DNA of 64,000 nucleotides from Clostridiales bacterium (GCA_012839185.1 DUNU01000002.1:310001-374000); one strand, 5' to 3'. Counted from the stretch's first letter, positions 1 through 8,275 are shown. Translations and numbers: made by a program. The notes: a model not told the origin generated them from the sequence alone.

Positions 1-1386
1 CTTTATCCAGATGATCTTGATTTAAATGAATTTAAAAAGTTTTCAATTTTTTCCGAACCATACCCTCAACAGCCAACACTTTTCATGATTCCATTTATGC
101 CTATTCGTTCTGACAAAAAATATAATCCTTCTCCCCCATTTCTTGCAAGGCTATCGAAAAAGAAGATGGAGGAGTTTGAAAAATATCACACAACAGAATA
201 TGAGAAAGATTTTAGTCAGTGGAAAACAGATAGCTACTTCGTTGATATTAGTAATCGCACAATAACTCAAAACTATGAAACGTCTGTAAAAGAATGGAAC
301 AAAAGACGATTAGATTTTGATCAAAGCCAAACTGCAAAAAATCAAGAAATAGATCTGTTATTTAAACAGTATACCCAAGGAAAAACTGAATCCGTTGAAA
401 ACTATTTCAGATTAGTTTTAGAAAAAATCGAATTACCTTTTAGTTACAGTAAATCAGTTGAAGTAGAGTACGATTCTATGAGCAAGACCATAATCATTGA
501 TTTGTTTTTGCCTGTAATTGAGGATATTCCAAACCTTAAAAATGTTCGTTATATCAAAGCAAGGAAAGAATTTAAAGAAACATACTATCCCGACTCACAT
601 CTCAAAAAGAAATACGATGATGTTATTTATCAAATCGTGCTACAAACATTAAACTATGTTTTTTCACTTGGTTCCAAATATAACTTAGTTGATTCGGTTG
701 TTGTTAATGGTAAAGTAAGTACTGTGGATAAGTCAACAGGAAAAAGTATTGAGCCATATGTTCTTTCGGTAAATGTAGCTAAAGCAGCTTTTGACGAAAT
801 AAATTTAGAAGGAGTAGACGCAACAGCATGGTTTAAAAGTGCAAAAGGTGTTTCTGCTGCATCACTGGCAAATGTCACACCTGTTGCTCCAATTGTAACA
901 ATGTCACGAGAAGATAAACGTTTTGTCGAGGGGTATGAAGTTACAGAAAGTTTAGATGATAGTGTAAATTTAGCAGCAATTGATTGGCAAGATTTTGAAA
1001 ATTTAATACGAGAAATATTTGAAAGAGAATTCAATGTTAATGGAGGCGAAGTAAAAATTACGCGAGCTAGCCGTGATGGTGGTGTTGACGCAGTAGCTTT
1101 TGACCCCGACCCAATCCGAGGAGGAAAGATTGTTATACAAGCAAAGCGATATACAAATGTAGTCGGAGTTTCGGCAGTCAGAGACCTCTATGGGACAGTT
1201 TTGAATGAAGGAGCAACAAAAGGAATTCTTGTTACTACTTCAAATTATGGAAATGATGCTTACACCTTCGCACAAGGTAAACCGCTTACTTTGATGAATG
1301 GTGCGAATTTGCTCTATTTGCTTGAGAAACATGGTTATAGTGCAAGAATTGATCTGTTGGAAGCAAAAGAGATTTTACGAGGATAA
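1..1386 (+). CDS. Mrr-type restriction-endonuclease-like protein, 5' partial
   Basis: The reading frame is open from the first base of the window to the stop at 1386 (461 codons visible). The gene therefore probably starts upstream, although an ATG exists at 85. The C-terminal ~120 residues look like the Mrr_cat restriction endonuclease fold: a DWQDFENLIREIF helix, then GGVDAV (the D near codon 359 starts this stretch) and QAKRY (Q at codon 380). Together these fit the G-x-D...(E/Q)-x-K core of PD-(D/E)xK nucleases, followed by a VRDLYGTV helix. The N-terminal ~300 residues are charged and I do not recognise them. Family members cleave modified or foreign DNA, but a specific role here is inference. 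No methyltransferase gene is seen nearby, which would suit a methylation-dependent type IV enzyme. No strong terminator follows. Confidence 0.75.
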   Translation, partial: LYPDDLDLNEFKKFSIFSEPYPQQPTLFMIPFMPIRSDKKYNPSPPFLARLSKKKMEEFEKYHTTEYEKDFSQWKTDSYFVDISNRTITQNYETSVKEWNKRRLDFDQSQTAKNQEIDLLFKQYTQGKTESVENYFRLVLEKIELPFSYSKSVEVEYDSMSKTIIIDLFLPVIEDIPNLKNVRYIKARKEFKETYYPDSHLKKKYDDVIYQIVLQTLNYVFSLGSKYNLVDSVVVNGKVSTVDKSTGKSIEPYVLSVNVAKAAFDEINLEGVDATAWFKSAKGVSAASLANVTPVAPIVTMSREDKRFVEGYEVTESLDDSVNLAAIDWQDFENLIREIFEREFNVNGGEVKITRASRDGGVDAVAFDPDPIRGGKIVIQAKRYTNVVGVSAVRDLYGTVLNEGATKGILVTTSNYGNDAYTFAQGKPLTLMNGANLLYLLEKHGYSARIDLLEAKEILRG

Positions 1387-1494
1387 ATTCACATATACCT
1401 AAACACTCGTCATTATATGCATTATTAAGTGTTCCTAAGATCTTCATGTAGATTATTGGTTCACAAAGGTGTTTACATTGTTTTAAACTATCCA

Positions 1495-1822
1495 TCATAT
1501 CATCCTAAAATACTCCAGTGCATCCAAAATCGCTTTTTGCTTTTCAGCCAGACACTGTGGTACTTTGGAGTTCTCTTTTTTGATCTGTTATAATTCTCCC
1601 TCTGCTTTATTCAGCATTCTTCTTTTACCTATGCTATAATGAAGTAGAGACTTTTAAACCGAATTTATTTAGTACATATTCCTTAATCTCAGCATAAGTT
1701 GCTTCGCTTTCGGCAGCGGTCAAATCTGGATCATCAATATTGATTTTAATCTCAATATGATGGTCTGTTTTATGTTTGGACAAAAGAACACACGTTTCGG
1801 CGGTTGTTTTTCTTATTTGCAA
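1495..1822 (-). pseudogene. Decayed C-terminal fragment of an RlmD-like 23S rRNA uracil methyltransferase
   Basis: Reading the minus strand from 1822, a TTG-initiated stretch gives ETCVLLSKH, then DLTAAESEATYAEIKEYVL and NKFGLKVS. These match from memory the conserved tail appended to RlmD/RumA-type RNA methyltransferases of clostridia. The frame then breaks. In another frame the homology goes on as IIA-stop-VKEEC-stop-I (family pattern IAQVKRKCGI), then ENYN, PQC and finally LDALEYFRMI before a stop at 1495. The catalytic methyltransferase domain is missing. At least one frameshift and two in-frame stops mark it as a relic. It lies between a restriction-like gene and a metabolic operon, a typical place for debris from past insertion or deletion. 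Family assignment is from recall, not a search. Confidence 0.7.
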
Positions 1823-1895
1823 TCACTGCATTTTCTCGTATTTTAAGTTCAAAATTTCTTTTTTATATTTTGTCTATAAATATTGCATATATATC

Positions 1896-1924
1896 TTGAC
1901 AAACAATACTGATTTTGTTATAAT
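1896..1924 (+). promoter_or_regulatory. Sigma-A-type promoter of the aminotransferase/transketolase operon
   Basis: TTGACA at 1896-1901 and TATAAT at 1919-1924 are separated by exactly 17 bp. An imperfect dyad, GTTATA-ATG-TATACAAC, overlaps the -10 element and the probable start site (about 1917-1933) and could be an operator. A strong ribosome binding site (AAGGAGGA) ends about 7 bases before the ATG at 1977. Apart from the RlmD relic and this promoter, the 1387-1976 gap shows nothing. Confidence 0.85.
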
Positions 1925-1976
1925 GTATACAACTATAAATAGTGAAAAACACGCTAATGTATAAGGAGGACTTCGT

Positions 1977-2738
1977 ATGACTGATGCAAGAACGCTTGCC
2001 TATATCAACCTATATGGTATATTAGGTACGCTTGAAAATCTTTGCGAACTTGACCCCAACGCTCGTGCGTTACTCACCAATAAAAAACCGATTACGATTG
2101 GTTTTGATGTAAAGGGTGGTCCAAAAGCCACACTTACATTCAAAAATGGTTTCTGCCGCATGGAGGACGGCTTAAACAGAAAGTGCAACATTATGCTTCC
2201 TTTCTCATCTTGTGAGAAGTTTAACGGCATGATTGACGGCACGGTTACTCCCATTCCTTCAAAAGGCTTCCAGCATATCGGTTTCTTGCTCAACAGCTTT
2301 ACTGCTTTGACCGATCTGCTTACAAAGTATCTTCGTCCCGATCCTGCTGATTTGGAAGATGAAGAATTCTTTGTTACATCTACAACTCTCATGTTCTATT
2401 TGATCAGTGTTGCCATTGCACAAATCGGAAATAATGATGCAATCGGTCAATTCTCCGCAGGTCATATTCCTGACGGAACAATCAAAATGAGTATTAAAGA
2501 CGGTCCTGCGGTAGGTATTGTTGTTCGGAATCATCATCTTATTACTCTCAAAAAATCTCCCGAACAATATCGTGCTATTATGGAATTCGGCGATATTCAT
2601 CTTGCCCGCGATTTGTTTGACGGCAAGGTCAATGCCATTGCTTGTATCGGCGAAGGTACAATCGTTATGGGCGGTATGATAAATATGATTGACAATGTCA
2701 ACCGTATTCTCGATCGTGTAGCAGTTTATCTTGCATAA
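1977..2738 (+). CDS. SCP2-like (sterol-carrier/lipid-binding fold) protein, 253 aa
   Basis: First gene of a five-gene operon. The protein has no signal peptide or membrane segment. Both halves look like SCP2-type lipid-binding modules. The N-terminal half has a hydrophobic, glycine-rich strand pattern (ITIGFDVKGGPKATLTF). The C-terminal half contains GTIKMSIKDGPAVGIVV, a helix-rich stretch and FDGKVNAIACIGEGTIVMGG, which recalls the end of SCP2 domains, where a GxxxxxG strand leads into a final amphipathic helix. SCP2-like proteins bind hydrophobic ligands, and some act as enzyme partners. The substrate here is unknown. The gene at 5978 encodes a second protein of similar size and build, so the pair brackets the aminotransferase and transketolase genes. 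The SCP2 call rests on pattern recognition only. Confidence 0.6.
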   Translation: MTDARTLAYINLYGILGTLENLCELDPNARALLTNKKPITIGFDVKGGPKATLTFKNGFCRMEDGLNRKCNIMLPFSSCEKFNGMIDGTVTPIPSKGFQHIGFLLNSFTALTDLLTKYLRPDPADLEDEEFFVTSTTLMFYLISVAIAQIGNNDAIGQFSAGHIPDGTIKMSIKDGPAVGIVVRNHHLITLKKSPEQYRAIMEFGDIHLARDLFDGKVNAIACIGEGTIVMGGMINMIDNVNRILDRVAVYLA

Positions 2739-2751
2739 GGAGGGTATTAAA

Positions 2752-4020
2752 ATGGCTAAGAAAATCAAAATTAATACATATGAAAAAAGCCGTGAGTGGT
2801 TCAATCGTGCAACGCAGGTTATTCCCTCCGGCGTATACGGGCATTTAGGTCCTGCAGAGGGCAACTTCATTCCCGTAACAAGCTGGCCGCTTCTGGGCAA
2901 TAGTGCAAAAGGCTCTCGTTTCTGGGATGTTGACGGAAATGAATTTATCGACTATATGTGTGCATATGGTCCCAATATTTTGGGATACTGTGATGAAGAT
3001 GTTGATGCCGCAGCAATCGAACAGGCAAAAATCGGTAACTGCACAACTACTCCGTCATACAAAATGGTCGAACTTGCAGAACTTATGGTAGATACCGTTG
3101 CATCTGCAGACTGGGCTTTCTTTGCTAAAAACGGTAACGACGTTACTCAGGCAGCTATTATGTGTGCTCGTGCAGCAACCCGCAGAAAGAAAATTATCTT
3201 TGTCAACGGCTTCTATCACGGTGTTTCAATGTGGACACAAAAAGTTGACTATCCCGGTGTTCTTCCGGAGGACGTTGCAAACAACCTTTATGTTGCCTGG
3301 AATGACTTTGAAGCTCTTGAAAAGCTAATTGATGAAAATGACGGTGAAGTTGCAGCATTTATCGCTACGCCCTATATGCACGGCAATTATCTTGACAATA
3401 GCCTTCCCGCAGACGGATATTGGCAGAAAGTTCGCAAGCTCTGTACAGAAAAAGGCATTGTTCTTATTGTTGACGACGTTCGTTGCGGTTTCAGACTTGA
3501 CATTGCCGGCTCTGACCATTATTACGGTTTTGAAGCGGATTTGATTTGCTTCTGTAAAGCTATTGCAAACGGCTGGAACGTATCTTGCCTTTGCGGTAAG
3601 GATTCTCTTAAATCTGCAATGAGCTCTCTTTCATATACGGGTTCATATTGGATGAGTGCTGTTCCGTTTGCTGCCGGTATAGCCTGTATCAATAAGCTCA
3701 AAGCTCTTGATGCTCCCGCTATGTTCAGAGAAAAAGGACTTAAGGTTACGGAAGGCTTGTGTGCTGCCGCCGCAAATAACGGCTTTAACTTGCTTGCTAC
3801 CGGCGAGCCGGCACTTTTCTATCTGAGAATAACAAATGATGACTCCTTGTTCTTACATCAGGAGTGGATTTCCGAAATGGTACGCCGTGGTATCTTCCTT
3901 GCAGGTCACCACAACCACTTCATCAATGCTGCTTTGACAGATGAAGATATTAATCGCACTATGGAAGTTGCCGATGTTGCCTTCAAGGCAGTTCGTGACA
4001 ACCATCCCGAATTATTCTAA
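2752..4020 (+). CDS. Class III PLP-dependent aminotransferase (glutamate-1-semialdehyde aminomutase-like), 422 aa
   Basis: The start is set by AAGGAGGG at about 2737-2744, nine bases before the ATG at 2752. That site also overlaps the stop of the previous gene, so the two are likely translationally coupled. The protein shows the class III fold: the entry segment FWDVDGNEFIDYMCAYGPNILGY, a cofactor-phosphate region (FFAKNGNDVTQAAI), VDDVRCGFR (matching the DEV-TGFR segment that holds the pyridine nitrogen) and CFCKAIANGW with the probable PLP lysine. It is most like glutamate-1-semialdehyde aminomutase and related amino-sugar or omega aminotransferases. No haem genes accompany it, so a haem role is unlikely. 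Placement next to a split transketolase suggests action on a keto or aldehyde sugar-like substrate (inference). Confidence 0.85.
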   Translation: MAKKIKINTYEKSREWFNRATQVIPSGVYGHLGPAEGNFIPVTSWPLLGNSAKGSRFWDVDGNEFIDYMCAYGPNILGYCDEDVDAAAIEQAKIGNCTTTPSYKMVELAELMVDTVASADWAFFAKNGNDVTQAAIMCARAATRRKKIIFVNGFYHGVSMWTQKVDYPGVLPEDVANNLYVAWNDFEALEKLIDENDGEVAAFIATPYMHGNYLDNSLPADGYWQKVRKLCTEKGIVLIVDDVRCGFRLDIAGSDHYYGFEADLICFCKAIANGWNVSCLCGKDSLKSAMSSLSYTGSYWMSAVPFAAGIACINKLKALDAPAMFREKGLKVTEGLCAAAANNGFNLLATGEPALFYLRITNDDSLFLHQEWISEMVRRGIFLAGHHNHFINAALTDEDINRTMEVADVAFKAVRDNHPELF

Positions 4021-4077
4021 CAACTTGACTTGTGATGCAAACTAAAAATTGCTTATTAATTTATAAAGGAGATATAT

Positions 4078-4950
4078 ATGGCTTTAAGCAAACAAGAATG
4101 GCTTGCTCTTGAAAAAAAGGCTCACGAGCTTCGTAATCTGACACTCGACACGACTTATTGGGCAGGCTCAGGTCATATCGGCGGAGGTATGTCCGTTCTC
4201 GATTTACTGACCGTTCTCTATTACAAGTATCTTAACATCAAAGTGGAAGATCCCAATTGGGCTGATCGCGACCGCTTCATCCTTTCAAAAGGTCATGCAG
4301 CAGTTGCTTATGCTCCCGTTCTTTGCGACAAGGGATTCAATGATGTTGAAATGCTTAAAACTTTCAATCTTTCCGGTTCCAAGATGGGCATGCACCTTGA
4401 CTCAAACAAAGTTGTCGGTGTTGATGCATCTACAGGTTCATTGGGACATGGTCTTTCAATCGCTGCCGGTACAGGTCTTGCCGCTCGCGTTTTGGGTAAG
4501 GATTATAAGACGTACTGTGTATTAGGTGACGGTGAATGTAACGAAGGCTCAAACTGGGAAGCCGCTATGACTATCGCTCATTACAAAGTTACCAATGTCA
4601 TCTCTTTCGTTGACAGAAATAAGTGTATGATTGACGGTCGTACGGAAGACGTTATGCGTCTTGAACCCCTTGCAGATAAATGGGCAGCTTTCGGTTTTAA
4701 AGTCCTTGAAGTTGACGGAAACAATATCAATGCTCTTTGCGGTGCTATTGATGAGGCTCTTGCCAACACAAGCGACCAACCCTATATGATTATCATGGAT
4801 ACTTTGAAGGGTTGCGGAATTGACTTTATCGAAGATGATTACACATGGCACTATGGTGCATTTGATGATGAAAAATATGCAGCCGCAAAGAAGGCACTTG
4901 AAAATTCTTATGCCGCACGTGTTGCAAGAGTAGAGAAGGAGGCGAAATAA
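4078..4950 (+). CDS. Transketolase N-terminal subunit, 290 aa
   Basis: This is the thiamine-diphosphate-binding half of a transketolase. Visible marks are SGHIGGGMSVLDLLTVLYY near the N-terminus, DRFILSKGHAAVAYAPVL, the GSLGHGLSIAAG loop, and the ThDP/metal motif GDGECNEGSNWEAA (about residues 147-160) leading to DRNKCMIDG. AAAGGAG lies just before the ATG at 4078. It ends one base before the C-terminal subunit gene and would form a heterodimer with it. Transketolases move two-carbon ketol units between sugar phosphates. Split forms are common in anaerobes, both for the pentose phosphate pathway and in specialised catabolic or biosynthetic operons. Here the aminotransferase and lipid-binding-like neighbours argue for a specialised substrate. 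Confidence 0.93.
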   Translation: MALSKQEWLALEKKAHELRNLTLDTTYWAGSGHIGGGMSVLDLLTVLYYKYLNIKVEDPNWADRDRFILSKGHAAVAYAPVLCDKGFNDVEMLKTFNLSGSKMGMHLDSNKVVGVDASTGSLGHGLSIAAGTGLAARVLGKDYKTYCVLGDGECNEGSNWEAAMTIAHYKVTNVISFVDRNKCMIDGRTEDVMRLEPLADKWAAFGFKVLEVDGNNINALCGAIDEALANTSDQPYMIIMDTLKGCGIDFIEDDYTWHYGAFDDEKYAAAKKALENSYAARVARVEKEAK

Positions 4951-4951
4951 T

Positions 4952-5965
4952 ATGGCAGGCGGAGGTATGACCTATACAGCTGTTGACTCAACATCTTTGC
5001 AGACAGCTGAAATTTACGGTAAGGCTCTCGTGGAATTAGGAGAAAAACATCCCGAAGTTGTTGCTTTGACCGCGGACCTTGCAAAGTCCACCAAAATCGG
5101 TGAATTTATGAAAAGATTCCCCGACAGATTTTTCAATGTCGGTATTGCAGAACAAAACTTGGTCGGTGTAGCCGCAGGTATGGCAAAAGCAGGATTAGTT
5201 CCCTTCTTGTCAACTTTTTCACAGTTTGCATCTTTCAGAGCAGCAGACCAACTTCACACTGACATATGCTATCAGAATGTCAATGCAAAAGTTATTGCCA
5301 CACATTCCGGTACTTCTTTCGGGCAGGCAGGCTCTACTCACCATGCAATTTGCGACCTTGCACTTACTCGCTCCATTCCCAATTTAACAGTTATCTGTCC
5401 CGCAGACGGTATGGAAACATATAACGCGGTTATGGCTGCCTACGAAACTCCCGGTCCGTTCTATATTCGTATAAACCGCGGTTTTGACCAAACTCTTTAT
5501 AAGGATACTGATTATGGTTATGAAGTCGGTAAGGCTGTAACAGTTCGTGAGGGAACAGATATTACAATTATTGCTTGCGGTTCTTGCGTATTTCAAGCAA
5601 ATCAGGCTGCAGAATTCCTTGATAAAGCAGACGGACTTAAAGTTCGCGTTCTTGATATGCATACAATCAAGCCGATTGACCGTGATGCGATCATAAAGGC
5701 AGTTACGGAAACTCGCCGTATTATAACGGTTGAGGACCACAATATTATAGGTGGTTTAGGCTCTGCTGTTGCCGAAGTGGTTGTTGAATCCGGAAAGGCT
5801 TGTGCATTTAAGAAATTAGGTGTTCAGGATACTTTCGCTCCCATTGGTCTGCACGAAGATATTATGAGCCACTTGGGTATTGATGCCAACGGCATTATCG
5901 AGGCTGTCCGAGTAGTTATGAAAGCAGACTTCGAGGCTGATGAGGACTGGGGAGACGAATATTAA
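4952..5965 (+). CDS. Transketolase C-terminal subunit, 337 aa
   Basis: This is the pyrimidine-binding and C-terminal half of a split transketolase. It shows VALTADLAKSTKIGEF, FFNVGIAEQNLVGVAAGMA (containing the catalytic glutamate of the IAEQ/GIRE-type motif), SFGQAGSTHHAICDLAL and the C-terminal transketolase domain (RVLDMHTIKPIDRDAI and RRIITVEDHNIIGGLGSA). The two halves add up to about 627 residues, close to a one-chain enzyme. AGGAGG sits inside the end of the N-subunit gene, about 11 bases before the ATG, so the two subunits are probably made in equal amounts. The late part is fairly like 1-deoxyxylulose-phosphate synthase, but the split form and the first half fit transketolase better. 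Confidence 0.93.
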   Translation: MAGGGMTYTAVDSTSLQTAEIYGKALVELGEKHPEVVALTADLAKSTKIGEFMKRFPDRFFNVGIAEQNLVGVAAGMAKAGLVPFLSTFSQFASFRAADQLHTDICYQNVNAKVIATHSGTSFGQAGSTHHAICDLALTRSIPNLTVICPADGMETYNAVMAAYETPGPFYIRINRGFDQTLYKDTDYGYEVGKAVTVREGTDITIIACGSCVFQANQAAEFLDKADGLKVRVLDMHTIKPIDRDAIIKAVTETRRIITVEDHNIIGGLGSAVAEVVVESGKACAFKKLGVQDTFAPIGLHEDIMSHLGIDANGIIEAVRVVMKADFEADEDWGDEY

Positions 5966-5977
5966 GGAGGAATAACT

Positions 5978-6784
5978 ATGGCAAACCAAAACGAGATGTA
6001 TTCTAATAAGATATTCCTCTGTGCCGCTTTACCGCTTCTGAAAACCATCGTTCAGGATGTTCCTTCTCTCAATAAGAAATTCAAGAATATCCACTGTATT
6101 TATCAGGTTTCCGCTTTGGATCCCGAAGCTCCCGATGGGAAATGGGCAACACATTTTCAGGTTAACGGAGATGAATGGGTTATTCACGCAAACAAGGTAG
6201 ATACCCGTCCTTTCGTTGAGCTTGAATTTAAGAGCGTTGAAGCTATGAACGCATTTTTCAAGGGGAAAATCGGTCCCGCAACCTTGCCCAAAATGAAGGG
6301 TGTTGCCAAGCATACAAAAGAATTTATCGCTTTTATGATGGCTCTTCTGAAGATGGCAAATCTTTTGGGACTTACAACCCCGCCCGAAGATGAAGAAACT
6401 CAAAGACTATTGGTTAAGCTCTATTTCTATCTTCTTTCAAGCGGTATTTCTGCATTGAATAAGATGGGACACCCCGCAATTCATGAATGGGCATTAAAGA
6501 GTCCCGACCGTGTTTATGCTTGGAAAGTTAACGATGAACCTACAGTTTCTGCTTTTATCCGTGTTAAAGCCGGAAAGAGCAAAGCGGGCAGAGGTGAGTA
6601 TAAGAGAGCTTTACCTTTCTTCACGATGCGTTTTGACTCTCTTAAATCGGCACTGGGCACTCTTATGTCAATCGACGATATGCTCGAATCAGTCCGTGAA
6701 GGGAAACTTATTATGGACGGTGCTCCTGAATTTGGTGCACAAATCGGTGCATTTATGCTCGAAATCGGTGCTCTTGCAAAATAA
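5978..6784 (+). CDS. Second SCP2-like protein, 268 aa
   Basis: Last gene of the operon, 12 bases after the transketolase C-subunit, with AAGGAGGA upstream. No signal peptide is present. The protein appears to hold two SCP2-like modules. One lies around residues 50-110 (WATHFQVNGDEWVIHANK ... FKGKIGPATLPKMKG). The other occupies the C-terminal third (TVSAFIRVKAG ... MRFDSLKSALGTLM ... VREGKLIMDGAPEFGAQIG). The final strand-turn-helix resembles that of the 1977 gene product, so the two are likely distant paralogues. They could bind a hydrophobic or CoA-like substrate or scaffold the two enzymes, but nothing in the sequence decides this. Function is unknown and the fold call is tentative. Confidence 0.6.
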   Translation: MANQNEMYSNKIFLCAALPLLKTIVQDVPSLNKKFKNIHCIYQVSALDPEAPDGKWATHFQVNGDEWVIHANKVDTRPFVELEFKSVEAMNAFFKGKIGPATLPKMKGVAKHTKEFIAFMMALLKMANLLGLTTPPEDEETQRLLVKLYFYLLSSGISALNKMGHPAIHEWALKSPDRVYAWKVNDEPTVSAFIRVKAGKSKAGRGEYKRALPFFTMRFDSLKSALGTLMSIDDMLESVREGKLIMDGAPEFGAQIGAFMLEIGALAK

Positions 6785-6788
6785 TTAC

Positions 6789-6824
6789 AAAAAGTCTGTC
6801 GGGCACGGCAGACTTTTTTGTTTT
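6789..6824 (+). terminator. Rho-independent terminator of the transketolase operon
   Basis: A stem of GTCTGTCG against CGGCAGAC (one G-U pair), extended by flanking A/T pairs, is followed by a run of T. It lies directly after the stop at 6784. Confidence 0.88.
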
Positions 6825-6840
6825 TGATTGATAAAATAAT

Positions 6841-6869
6841 AAGGCTCGCTTTTTTTGTGAGCCTTTTTA
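6841..6869. terminator. Bidirectional terminator between convergent genes
   Basis: GGCTCGC and GTGAGCC form a hairpin around a T7 loop with T5 after it on the plus strand. It lies 12 bases from the end of the convergent PucR-family gene and probably ends that gene from the other side. Confidence 0.75.
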
Positions 6870-6880
6870 TTTGGGGAAAA

Positions 6881-7963
6881 TTATGAAAGGTGACGAGTGT
6901 CAAGATATTTCTTAACCATCAAGGCTATTTTGAAGACGATAGCATCATCAAATTCACGAAGGTCAAGACCGGTGAGATTGCGGATTTTTTCAAGACGATA
7001 AACAAGAGTGTTTCTGTGAACGAAGAGTTTTCTTGATGTTTCGGAAACATTCAATTTGTTCTCGAAGAACTTGTGTATCGTAAAAAGAGTTTCCTGGTCG
7101 AGAGATTCGATTGAATCACGACGGAAAAATTCATTGAGGAAAGATTCACAAAGTGCAACGGGAAGCTGATAAATAAGACGGGCAATCCCTAGGTTGTCAT
7201 AGCTTACAACAACCTTTTCTGTTGCAAATACTTTTGAAACGGAAATAGCAGTCTGTGCTTCCTTGTAGGAGCGTGCAATATCTTTGATTCCGACAATGAT
7301 TGTACCGATACCTACACGAGCATTTGCATAAAGGTTTGCACCGAGAGCATCAACAATGGAGCGGGCAAGAAGCTCCAAGTCTTTTGTTTGAGTATCGGGA
7401 CGAACTTCCTTAATAAGAGCAATATCGGTGTCGTTTATATTGACAACAAAGTCTCTGTTGGTGTACGGGAAAAGTCCGCGAACCAAATCAAATACGGCAA
7501 TATCCGCAGGCTCATTTAATCTTAAAAGAAGAACGGCACGGCTTGCATCTTCATCAAGGTGAAGTTCATGAGAACGCTCAAAAATTTCACCTGGCAGGCA
7601 GTTGTCGGTCATGACATTCTTTATAAAGTTTGTTTTATCGAACTTTTCATCATAGAATTGCTTTATGCATCCTAATGACTGAGCCAGAATATTTGCATAT
7701 TTCTGAGCATCTTCGTCAACACCTTCGATAAATACAGCAAATTCGGGTGAAGCGGGATTGCCGAATGAATGGAAGGAATAGCCGTTAGCTGTAAAACTTG
7801 TATTAGGTATAAATACCTCTTCTACCGGGCATGACAGCAGTTCACCGATGCGGCTTAAGTTTGAGCAAGCAACTATGTTGCAGGTTTCATCAATGACGCC
7901 GAAAACAGATGAAAAAGAATCGCTCATTTGATGAATAGCATTTTGGAAAATTCTGTTTGACAT
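6881..7963 (-). CDS. PucR/CdaR-family transcriptional regulator, 360 aa
   Basis: The C-terminus carries the PucR-type helix-turn-helix: LNVSETSRKLFVHRNTLVYR followed by RLEKI and the FDDAIVFKIAL helix. Upstream is the degenerate GGDEF-like domain of CdaR-type regulators (VGIGTIIVGIKDIARSYKEA, then AISVSKVF). The N-terminal ~130 residues form a sensor region that I do not recognise. The start at 7963 is preferred because GGGGGAT precedes it; an in-frame start at 8059 would lie upstream of the predicted promoter. Family members sense carbohydrate diacids, purine breakdown products or similar small molecules and usually activate nearby genes. It faces the transketolase operon, so that operon is the first candidate target (inference). 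Confidence 0.85.
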   Translation of the reverse strand: MSNRIFQNAIHQMSDSFSSVFGVIDETCNIVACSNLSRIGELLSCPVEEVFIPNTSFTANGYSFHSFGNPASPEFAVFIEGVDEDAQKYANILAQSLGCIKQFYDEKFDKTNFIKNVMTDNCLPGEIFERSHELHLDEDASRAVLLLRLNEPADIAVFDLVRGLFPYTNRDFVVNINDTDIALIKEVRPDTQTKDLELLARSIVDALGANLYANARVGIGTIIVGIKDIARSYKEAQTAISVSKVFATEKVVVSYDNLGIARLIYQLPVALCESFLNEFFRRDSIESLDQETLFTIHKFFENKLNVSETSRKLFVHRNTLVYRLEKIRNLTGLDLREFDDAIVFKIALMVKKYLDTRHLS

Positions 7964-8020
7964 ATCATATCCCCCTATAAATATTACTCTTGTGCAATAT
8001 GACAATAGATTAACATTTGC

Positions 8021-8049
8021 ATTATAGCATAAGTTTTTAAATTTTGCAA
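8021..8049 (-). promoter_or_regulatory. Promoter of the PucR-family regulator
   Basis: On the minus strand TTGCAA (8049-8044) and TATAAT (8026-8021) are spaced by 17 bp. Transcription would start about 50 bases upstream of the ATG at 7963. Confidence 0.75.
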
Positions 8050-8246
8050 GCATTTTCACAAAAAAACTTTAAAAATTAAAAATTTTTTTTCGCGTTAGGC
8101 ATTACCTACAATTTATTTTGATAAAAACGAAAAATAACGCTTGATTTTTGGTCAACATGCTATCTGCTTTCTTTCGGCAAAATGACGAAAAAACAGGTAT
8201 TGTTTCTTGGAGTTAATGGTTTTTCGGAAAATAAAGAAAATAAGGC

Positions 8247-8275
8247 TTGCAGTTAAGTGTTAAATGTAGTATAAT
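8247..8275 (+). promoter_or_regulatory. recA promoter
   Basis: TTGCAG at 8247-8252 and TATAAT at 8270-8275 with a 17-bp spacer. No GAAC-N4-GTTC-type LexA box is visible between 8060 and 8305. SOS control through a standard Gram-positive operator is therefore not supported by what I can see. Confidence 0.8.

Noticed and set aside
654..1034. 126-codon minus-strand frame within the nuclease gene
   Set aside because: Antisense shadow of a recognised coding region without a ribosome binding site or family pattern.
2752..4020. Haem biosynthesis role (hemL) for the aminotransferase
   Set aside because: It is only GSAM-like; key motif segments differ (VDDVRCGFR, CFCKAIANGW) and no haem genes are nearby.
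7964..8059. Longer PucR-family protein starting at 8059
   Set aside because: That start is upstream of the predicted promoter, and GGGGGAT marks the ATG at 7963.
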